A stretch of 13,904 nt of DNA from positions 9,025-22,928 of the forward strand of contig MU657301.1 of assembly GCA_026770575.1 (NCBI GenBank). The letters run 5' to 3'. Position 1 is the first letter of the stretch; each line of letters starts with the position of its first letter. The notes beneath the pieces were generated by a model. The model was not told the DNA's origin and did no database searches. It saw only the letters and a program-made list of their open reading frames with translations. The translations under genes were made by a program, and so were the position numbers. This stretch comes from Pelagophyceae sp. CCMP2097 (lineage: Eukaryota > Sar > Pelagophyceae). Shown here in pieces: positions 1 to 8,800 of the stretch.

Positions 1-108
1 TAGAAGAAGTTTTTGGTCACAGGTTCGAATCTGGTCGGCCGCAAAAAAAAGAAAAATAAATAGCTCAATAAGAAATAAAAAAAAAAAAATAAAGATAAGG
101 AGGATTTG
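1..108 (+). mobile_element. tRNA-derived retroposon (SINE-like) 3' end, partial
   Basis: A near-consensus RNA polymerase III B box (GGTTCGAATCT, 22-32) sits in a degenerate T-arm: bases 19-23 face 31-35 with one mismatch and one wobble. A 7-base acceptor-like strand (CGGCCGC) follows, and then A-rich DNA directly, with runs of 8 A (43-50) and 13 A (77-89). No T-run pol III terminator follows, and the anticodon arm upstream does not fold cleanly, so a functional tRNA is unlikely. A tRNA-like head joined to an A-rich tail is the usual form of a tRNA-derived SINE or tRNA retropseudogene. The 5' part lies outside the window. An organellar DNA insertion is the alternative. Confidence 0.4.
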
Positions 109-125
109 AAAGTTCAGCGATTAGT

Positions 126-145
126 TAAATAATTTCAATTATTTA
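126..145. repeat. AT-only inverted repeat
   Basis: A perfect 9-bp inverted repeat (TAAATAATT / AATTATTTA) with a 2-base TC spacer, at the right edge of the AT-rich patch. The GC-rich host sequence begins directly after it. It may be part of the inserted element or its junction; no function can be assigned. Confidence 0.5.
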
Positions 146-318
146 CGTGGGCATTGCAATGGGATTTGGCTGTATCCTTCGGGTCCTCCGTGTGCCTCCG
201 GCGCGCTCTTGTAATATGCGGAATTGATTCATGTGTCGTTTTAACCCGGAATACTTGGGTCCTCGAATTCGGCGACCTTCCACGTGTGCTTGCAGAGCCG
301 CGACGGCGGGCGGTCGGC

Positions 319-2123
<1,805 letters not shown>

Positions 2124-2868
2124 CGCGGCGACGAACGCGGCGGACGGCCGCCGCCGTGCAAATCTATCCTCCGCCCGGCGAGTCGCACCACACATCTGGG
2201 CGCGGCCGGCGGGCGGCCGCTCGGGCATGCTTAGATCTAATGTGATTTTGTTGACGGTGAAAAATCAGGGCCCTTGACGACGATCCTTTGGGCCCGACGT
2301 GGCAACACCACTCCGAAACCACGCTCTGAAGCGGAAGCCACGACTCGCAGGCACTGTCGTGAGGCGCCCCGGGGGCGCATTGTCCGACGAGGGAGCCTGG
2401 TCGAAAAAGTCGCACGCGTCGAGGAATCGTCCTGAGACGCGCGCCGTCGGCCTTTATCAGAGGCACTAGCAAACGACGTCGAGCGACTCGCGCCTGAGAC
2501 CCTCGGTCCTCTGCGGATCGTTGCAAGAACCTCGACGGCCCACTCTGCACAACACGACGGCAAGGTTCGCCTGCGGCACCCTTACAGCCGACTCTCAAGC
2601 CACCCGGCATCGCGGAACCGCCGCCGCGACCCGCTGCGGACGCCTCGTCCCTATTCAGTCGACGACGACGCCGGCGCCTCGAGGTCCGCCGGCCAGGCGA
2701 GGAAAAGATAGACTAAAAGATCTTTCACGGCAGCCGCGCAGTGCGGCGCCATCGATGGGTTGCGTCTTCGCCGGCGCGGCGGAGCCCAAAGTTGCCGTCG
2801 AAGTTTCGAGGGGCCGCCGCGGCGCGGCGGGCACGGCGCCGCGTCGTGCGGCGCGCGCCGGCGGCGCC
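2124..2868. other. Convergent intergenic region, no convincing gene
   Basis: This 745-bp stretch lies between the stop of the FtsH-like gene (+) and the stop of the UDP-sugar pyrophosphorylase gene (-), and should hold both 3' UTRs. Open frames on both strands read as low-complexity Arg/Ala/Pro sequence and match no family I recognise. It includes a GC palindrome at 2364-2378 (GCGCCCC, one G, GGGGCGC). One short minus-strand frame (2651-2752) looks slightly less random and is listed separately. Confidence 0.5.
2651..2752 (-). other. Possible 33-residue ORF, uncertain
   Basis: An ATG-started frame of 33 codons, beginning MAPHCAAAVKDLLVYLF and ending PASSSTE, lies about 115 bp downstream of the UDP-sugar pyrophosphorylase stop on the same strand. 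Its composition is less Arg-rich than neighbouring frames and it has a hydrophobic stretch. It could be a chance frame in the 3' UTR, an alternative 3' exon, or a micro-gene. No homology is recognised. Confidence 0.12.
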
Positions 2869-5242
2869 TTAGGCCCAGTTCGCGGAAAAGTACGAGGCCT
2901 TGGTCGGGCTCCGCCCGGCGACGACGAGGCCGTCGATGGTCGTCGGCTCGGTTGGCGCGACGAGGTGCGTCTCGTGGTCGACGAAGGCGAAGCCGCGCAT
3001 AAGGACCGCCTCTGGCGCGTCGGCGGCGGCGGCGACGACCTGCGGGGCGCGCTTTTCGATGCAAGGCGCGCGTTCAAACCCGCCGAGCGCCGCGGCCGCA
3101 CCTGGACGCCCTGGTTGCGACACCGCAAGAGCTCGACGGCGAGGGCGCCTACGTCGGGCATGCCGTCCGCCGGCCGGCCCACGGGCCGGCGCGCCCGCGC
3201 CACGGACCTCGCGTCGCGTCGAGGACGAGCGAGCCGTCGAGGTCGAGCGCGCGGATGGTCAAGTCGGAGCCTGCGCGGGTCTCCATCGCCGACTCGGGGC
3301 AGCGCCTCGCGGAAGGGTCGGGGCTTCTTGCCTCGGAGGACGAGGCGCGACCGCGCGGTGATGTTGACCTTGGACGGCTGCGGGAACTTGGCGCGCAAGT
3401 CCTCGAAGCACGTCGCAAAGCTCGGGTCGATGACGATTTGCGGCCCGAGCGAGACTTCGACGCCCGCCGCCGTCGCGCGCGGCGGCGCGCGCGCCACGGT
3501 GCAACCGACGAGGCGTAAGAGCTCCGCGTGCGCAAAGTAGAGGTCCGCCTCGCCCGACGCCGCGCACGCCGGCAGCGCGCCGCCGCGCGCCGCGGCCGCC
3601 GCCTAGCGCGAAAGGCGGTGGGTGGCGCTTCAAGGCGGTGGGTGGCGCCCCGCTTCCTCTGAGGGCACTTGCGGCGTCCGAGTCGTTCTTGACGGGCGAG
3701 TAGGAGAGCCACTGTGGGAGGGTCGTAAAGCCGACGCGCTTGTCTGGCGGCAGCGTGCGCGAAAAGTCCTGCATCATGCATTCCATGCGCGCGGGTTTGA
3801 CAAAGTCGCTGCGCTCGGCGTCTGCGTACTTTGCGTTGACAAACTCGGGCACGGCGCCTTGCGTGCTGCGGAGCGTCTCGGCGTAGGCCGGGAGCGCGGC
3901 GACGAAGCAGTTTGTGTTGCCTGGGAAAGGCGAGAGGCCTGTCTTCTCGTCGGCGGCGTCGCCCTCCAAGCCCTGCGCGCGCAACATGGGCTCGAGCTGG
4001 TTGTACTCGACGTTTGCCACGGCGGTTCGGCCGTCGGCGTGTTTAAGAGACACCACCGCGCCCTGCGCCTGCTTTGCGCGGCGGCATACGGTGATTGTGT
4101 TTACGTCGAGAGCTTTCAGCCTCGCCGCGCCGACGGCGGCGGGCACGGCGTGCAGCGCCAAAGCGTTCGTGTCCTGAAAGAAGACGACGTGTCGGCAGCC
4201 CGCTTGCAGCCAGCCCTCGGCGAGGCCCGACGAATGGAGTAAAGCGTGGACGTCCCCGTGGCCGTGCGGCTTCGAAAGGGGGATACCGCCGTCGTCGACG
4301 GCGATGGTCGCCGCCGCCGCGCTCGACCGCCCCGCGTCGCGCAGCGCCGCAACCTTGCCTTGCTTCAGGAGCGTGATCTGCGAAGCGAGGAGGCCAAAAT
4401 GGCCAGACGCCTTCAAAAGCGCCTCCGTCGCGGCGTGCGTGTCGTCGCTCGTCATGATGGCCAGCGGCAGCGCCACGCCCGACCGCGCGCCCCAGGCGGC
4501 GAGGAAGGCGCAGTACAGCTCCAAGTAGCTCCGGCCCGTCGACGTCTCGCACGGCAGCCTACGCGCGCGTCGCCGACACGCCGCGGGCGGGCGGCGGACT
4601 CACGCGAGCTTGATGCCGGAGAAGCCCAGGCGCTCGCCGAGGCCGCCGGCGACGAGCACAAAGCATGTCGCGCGCATCTCCTCTAGGCCTAAAGTGCGCC
4701 CTCACGGCCGGCCGCGCCGAGTGGGGGACGCACCGCACTTCTCGAAGACTGCAAACGCGTCGCTGCCGACCTTGTCCAGCACGACGCCCTCTGTTGGCAC
4801 GCTCGCGACCCAGCCCTCCATGGGGTTGTCGCCGCGCCGCGCCGCCTCGAGGAGCACCTATTCGAGCGTCAGCGAGCAAACCCGGCCGGCGCCCGCCGAG
4901 GCACGACTTGCGGACCTTTGCGCGGCGCGCGTAGTCGACGAGGCCGCCCGGTATGTCGGCGTCGAGCTGCTGGAGCGCGGCGGAGACGCGCCGCTTCTGC
5001 ACGACGCCCTGCGCGGTTCGGGGCGCTCCATGCGCGGCTGCGCGGGGTGCGCGGCGGCGCGCGCGGGGTGTGCAGCGGCGTTTGGTTTGCGGGGCGCCGG
5101 GAGAGACGACGCGAGCCGTGTCCCAGCCGTCAAAGAGGTCGTCCTGACCGTCGGCGAGCAGCAATTCGCAGAGATCGCCGCCGGGCACGCCGTAGAACCG
5201 GCCGCGCTCGCCCGCCGCGCCGGAGCACCAGGACGCGCCCAT
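2869..5242 (-). CDS. UDP-sugar pyrophosphorylase (USP), nine exons
   Basis: Converts sugar-1-phosphates plus UTP to UDP-sugars and pyrophosphate, feeding polysaccharide and cell-wall synthesis; predicted cytosolic, with no targeting signal seen. Exons: 5242-5111, 5008-4916, 4857-4734, 4682-4604, 4558-3669, 3602-3332, 3270-3208, 3148-3102, 3039-2869. About 622 aa, close to the plant enzyme. Nucleotide-binding motif [20 protein letters not shown] lies at about 126-145. Further family motifs are [43 protein letters not shown], a SYSPVKND block and a C-terminal beta-helix ([16 protein letters not shown]), ending in an [12 protein letters not shown] tail. The start ATG has a good context (gccATGG). 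The intron at 3331-3271 uses a GC-AG pair and its join fits the family perfectly. The intron at 3668-3603 has canonical ends but leaves the frame one base too long: an extra A at 3669/3670. All other joins agree in phase. UGP-type enzymes are the alternative, but the length and C-terminal region favour USP. Confidence 0.88.
3612..3648. repeat. Tandem 20-bp duplication in USP intron
   Basis: AAGGCGGTGGGTGGCGC occurs at 3612-3628 and again at 3632-3648, a 20-bp period. It lies wholly inside the predicted USP intron 3668-3603, next to the junction whose phase does not match. Confidence 0.85.
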
Positions 5243-5371
5243 GGCACCGCGCGCGCGCGCGCGCTTATCCAACCCTTGGGAGTTCCGGAATGACGACGCA
5301 GTGACCTAGATCTCGACCATATCTTCATTTTGGCGATCCTTGCCTTCTGAAGAAAAAGGCGCGCGTGAGTC
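5243..5371. promoter_or_regulatory. Short divergent promoter region
   Basis: Only 129 bp separate the USP start (-) from the plastid membrane protein start (+), so both promoters and 5' UTRs must fit here or overlap the genes. A CG dinucleotide run (about 5248-5264) lies just upstream of the USP start. The rest (about 5266-5350) is less GC-rich than its surroundings. I see no clear TATA box. Inference from gene order only. Confidence 0.4.
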
Positions 5372-5996
5372 ATGGCCCCGGCGCGCGCGTGCCGACGAGG
5401 CGTGCTGCTCGTCGCGGCGGTGCTGTTCGCCTTGGCGCCCGCGTGCGCCTTTGCGCCCGCGCGGCGCTCGGCGGCGGGCCTGCTTCGGGCGGGATCGGCG
5501 CCTTCGCGGGGGCGCGCGCTGCAGGCCGAAGACCGACGAGGCCGAGCCGAGCCGCGCGTGGGCGCCTCGATCGACGAGGTCATGGCCGCGGCCGACGCGG
5601 CGGCCGCGGTCGCGGCCGCCAACGAGGAGGGCTTTAATATGCTGCGGTCCGACGCGGCCCGCTTCCGCAAGACGCAGACGTTCGTCGAACCGCCGCGGAC
5701 CGCCATGGAGAGCGTCGTCACGACGTGCGACCCCCCCCCTCCACCCCGGCGCCCCGCGCGCCACGCGCCCGCGCAGGCTCGGCACGATTCTGTCGGTGAA
5801 CTTTGTCGTCATCTTCGTCCTCTTCCTCTGGTTCCTCTTCGGCTGCTTCTCGCTCAGCGTGCTGAGCGACGACACGACCATCGTCCTCGTCAAGGCCGCC
5901 TTTGATCCCTTCATCCTCCCGCTGCTCTCGACGCACATGGGGCTTACCTTCCTCTCTGCGGGCCTCGAGAAGATGACAGGCAAAAACAATGCCTAA
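5372..5996 (+). CDS. Predicted plastid-targeted two-TM membrane protein
   Basis: Unknown function, 190 aa in two exons (5372-5724 and 5777-5996) split by a 52-bp GTGCGA...GCAG intron that restores frame exactly. Residues 1-26 form a signal peptide (RR then a hydrophobic VLLVAAVLFALAPACA core) ending in ACA|FAP. The Phe at the predicted cleavage site, followed by an Arg/Ser/Ala-rich stretch, is the bipartite plastid-targeting pattern of algae with a red secondary plastid. After an Ala-rich, probably stromal or lumenal segment (65-115) come a strong TM helix at about 121-147 (very rich in Phe, Val and Leu) and a second hydrophobic segment at about 163-183 (FILPLLSTHMGLTFLSAGL). The C-terminus is short and polar. 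I do not recognise the family. It shares the short divergent region with USP. Confidence 0.8.
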
Positions 5997-6224
5997 GCGA
6001 CTAGGGATTCCTAATCTTCTGGAAAGCAGCCTCCTGCACCCCGGGGCCATCCCCGTGACGAGGTCTGGACACACGCGGTGCGTTATTTTTGGCGATAGCT
6101 TTGCAGTGTCGACCGCTGGCCTCCACTGGCAGTGCTCAAGATCGGCAAGCTTCGGTCTCGAGACCACTGGGCGACGCCCGACTTTGCAGCTCGGCTCTCT
6201 TGGAACGGCCCTGCGGCGGCGGCG

Positions 6225-7323
6225 ATGGCGGCGCTGGATTCGGCGACGGCGCTGCACACCGTGACGCCGCTCGTGCGGTCGGCGCGGTGGTCGGACCGCG
6301 TCGGGGCCGAAGTGTTCTTCAAGCTCGACGCTTTGCAGGCGCCCGGGTCGTTTAAGATCCGCGGCATTGGCCGCGCCGTTTCGCAGGCGGCGGCGCGCGG
6401 CACGGCCGGCGTTGTCTCCAGCTCCGGCGGCAACGCCGGCCTGGCCGCGGCCTACGCCGCCATGCGCCTCGGCCTCAAATGCACCGTCGTCCTGCCCAAC
6501 TACGCGCCCGAAAGCGTGCGCCACCGCCTGGAGCAGCTCTACGGGGCGACGGTGGTGAGGCACGGCGACGCAGTGCCGGAGACGATTGCAGAGGCAGAGC
6601 GCCTCTCGGCAGAGCGCGGCTGGCCGCACATTCACCCGTTCCAGGACGAACAAATCTGGGCTGGCCACGCCACTGTTGTGGCCGAGTGCGTCGAGCAGCG
6701 AGAACCGGCGCCCAAACGTTCGAAGAATGTCCCGTCAGTTCAGTTCGAAGAATGCACTGAGTCCCTCTCAGACACGTGGTGTCGACGTGGTGCGTAGGCT
6801 CGCGGCGCTCGGGGTGGAGCCGGACTGCTTCGTGACGGCCGTCGGGGGCGGCGGCCTTTTGATGGGCGTGCTGCGCGGCCTCGACGAGGCGCGGGACCGC
6901 ATCGATAGCGACGGCGTCTTAGTCGTCGCGGCGGAGACGCAAGGCGCGCATAGCTACGCGCACTCGCTCGATGCCGGCGCCGCGACGCCGCTGCCGGGAG
7001 GCATCACGTCGGTGGCAAAGTCGCTCGGCGCGGTGACGCCGTCGCCCGACGCCGTCGCGCTCGGCCTCGCGCGCGGCCAAGGCCTGCGCACCCTCGTCGT
7101 CACCGACGCCGACGCGCTCGCCGCCACCGCCGACTTTCTCGACGAGATGCGCATTCTTGTCGAGCCCGCTTGCGGCGCGGCGCTCGCGGCGCTCGCGGCG
7201 GAGCACCGGCACGTCCTCGCGGGCAGGCGTTGCATCGTCGTCGAGGTCTGCGGCGGCGCCGTTATCGACCTCGAGACCCTCGTCCACGACTGCGCAAACC
7301 ACGGCGTCCCGCTCAAGGCCTGA
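6225..7323 (+). CDS. L-serine/L-threonine dehydratase, PLP fold type II
   Basis: Deaminates L-serine to pyruvate and/or L-threonine to 2-oxobutyrate with PLP. Two exons, 6225-6689 and 6772-7323, give 338 aa, close to animal and fungal serine dehydratase (about 328). It starts like the family (LHTVTPLVRS). The Schiff-base lysine is in SFKIRG (K44), the substrate loop is SSSGGNAG (65-72), the phosphate loop is GGGG (180-183), and the VCGG cysteine (about C315) that contacts the PLP ring in this family is present. There is no ACT regulatory domain, which argues against biosynthetic threonine deaminase; the Cys argues against serine racemase. The 82-bp intron has GTCGAG/CTCAG ends and phase 0 on both sides. 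The precise donor is less certain because it removes VEQ-like sequence. The start at 6225 has context gcgATGG; upstream in-frame sequence lacks another ATG. Confidence 0.85.
6718..6754. repeat. Direct repeat in dehydratase intron
   Basis: GTTCGAAGAATG occurs at 6718-6729 and 6743-6754 (25-bp spacing), inside the intron 6690-6771. Likely a small slippage duplication. Confidence 0.8.
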
Positions 7324-7358
7324 GGTTTTTATCGGACTTATTTTTAAGCAATCATGAT

Positions 7359-7391
7359 CGAGCTCCCTCCGAGCGGGGCTAGCGGAGCTCG
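7359..7391. repeat. Inverted repeat at convergent 3' ends
   Basis: CGAGCTCC (7359-7366) and GGAGCTCG (7384-7391) can pair around a 17-base loop. The hairpin spans the stop codon of the PhnD-like gene (7381-7379) and follows the dehydratase stop by 35 bp. It may mark shared 3'-end formation for the two convergent genes, whose stops are only 55 bp apart; that role is inferred. Confidence 0.4.
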
Positions 7392-8577
7392 AGGGTCTTG
7401 AAGGGGTGGGCCTCGGGCGAGTGCGGGATCTGCGGGAAGGGCCGCATAGCCTCGTCCTGCAGCACCCAGCGGAGCTCGTCGTAGTAGCCCTCGCGTGGGG
7501 GGATCCACTTGTTCTTGCAGCCAAATAATTGCATCACACGCTTCTGCTGCGGCACGGCAGCGGACATGTCCAGGAGGCACGAGCTGAAGCGCGACTTCTT
7601 CTCGTCGTGCAGCCGGGGCGAAGAGTCGAAATGGTGCGAGTCATACCTTTTTTGCATACAACGTCTTTTCAAAGAGGCGCGCATCGAGCCAGCCGCTCGC
7701 GACGCCAACGGTGTGACATCCCCGACGCGGGACCGCGCGGCTGGAAGATGCCCTCGATGATTCGCAGGCCTTTGACGGCTTCGACGTTTGACGGAGCTTT
7801 CAGCGCGGCCCGCGACACCACGCCAAAGTCGGCGCGGTTGACGAGCAACGCCTGGATCACCTGCAAAGCGGCCCCAGAATGGTCCAGAGCGCACGCCTCA
7901 TCCCGGCCCGCGCACCTCGACCTCGTCCCTTCCACAGTCGCCGTGCGTGCCGATATCGCGGTCGAAGCGCGTGACGTGCATCGTCTTGAGCAGGTCGATG
8001 CCGCCCAAGTCCGCGAGGGCTTGTATGGGCAGCATGCACGCCCGCGGCCTATTGTCGCGCCCTCCGAAGGGACGCCCTCGCCGGGGGCGCTGCCCGGGGC
8101 ATCGCACGAGTCGTACGACCCGACGGCGAGGCGCTTGCCCTTGAGCGACTGGATTTCTGGCACGCTCCCGTAGTCTTTCCGCGTCACGAGCAGCGTCTCG
8201 CAGTCGTAGTCGACGTCTCGCATGGCGAGGCCGACGGTCTTGCCGGAGAGGCGCTTTTGGGCGCGGACGTGGGCGAGCGGCGAGTTCCAAGCCACGTCGA
8301 CAAAGCTAATGTGGTGCCTCGCAAGGCCCAATATCGGAAGGACGGGTTACCCGACGAGGAGCGCCTCGACCTGCCGCTCGTAGGACGTGAAGAACATGAC
8401 GTCGAGGGCCAGGCCTTTTGTCTGGAAGTGCTCCTTCATTGCGGTCCAGGCTTCGACGACTTTGCCCGACGAAGCCACGGCGCCGACCATCACAATCGAC
8501 TGGTACTCCTCCTTGCTGATCCACCGCTGCGCCCCGCAAACGCGCCGCCGCACCAAAGCGGGCCCAAGGCGGAACAT
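7379..8577 (-). CDS. PhnD-like phosphonate/phosphite-binding protein
   Basis: Type 2 periplasmic-binding-protein fold of the PhnD/PtxB family, which in bacteria captures phosphonates or phosphite for an ABC transporter. Exons: 8577-8351, 8305-8108, 8048-7916, 7860-7727, 7646-7379; 319 aa, every join in frame. Family landmarks in order: VGAVASSGKVVEAW near residue 31, SYERQVEALLVG, FVDVAWNSPLAHVRA, a DYDCETLLV strand, LKGKRLAVGSYDS, FDRDIGTHGD, VIQALLVNRADFGVVS, and PAYDSHHF followed by a C-terminal lobe. There is no clear signal peptide. The first 30 residues are Arg-rich (MFRLGPALVRRRV) and could be a mitochondrial presequence, so the site of action is uncertain. The same frame stays open upstream to about 8671 without an ATG, so an upstream exon is possible. 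No transporter subunit is encoded nearby. It is probably an ancient bacterial acquisition, since it now carries four introns. Confidence 0.78.
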
Positions 8578-8800
8578 GGCCCCGCGCGATCTTTCCGACC
8601 CGCCGATGAGGAACCGGCCCGAAACTTTCTGCTTGACTTCTTCTAAAGGATCGATCTTGAGAGGCTTGCCTCATGGCCGCTCAAGAAGAAGAAGAGGCCC
8701 CGTCGCGCGCGCGGGTGCGGGTATGCTAGAACTGATTAAGTTGGCATGCCAGTGGGTGGGCGTATATGTACGGAATCTGGGATTCACGAGCGGTGCGGCT
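8578..8800. other. Spacer between ClpC and PhnD-like genes
   Basis: 223 bp between two minus-strand genes, holding the ClpC 3' UTR and the PhnD-like promoter. The minus-strand frame continuous with the PhnD-like start stays open to about 8671 (GKPLKIDPLEEVKQKVSG) and could belong to a further 5' exon. Nothing else recognisable. Confidence 0.4.

Noticed and set aside
1..42. Functional tRNA gene
   Set aside because: The T-stem has a mismatch, the anticodon arm does not fit, no T-run terminator follows, and the 5' half is not in the window.
97..103. AAGGAGG, identical to a bacterial ribosome-binding site
   Set aside because: No start codon and reading frame follow at a suitable distance, and every gene in the window is spliced and eukaryotic. 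It is taken as chance within the A-rich patch.
2521..3540. 339-codon plus-strand frame
   Set aside because: It overlaps the 3' exons of USP antisense and reads as low-complexity Arg/Ala/Gly sequence; the minus-strand exons carry recognisable USP motifs.
5718..6668. 316-codon minus-strand frame
   Set aside because: Antisense to the plastid membrane protein's second exon and the dehydratase, both supported by motifs and splice phase.
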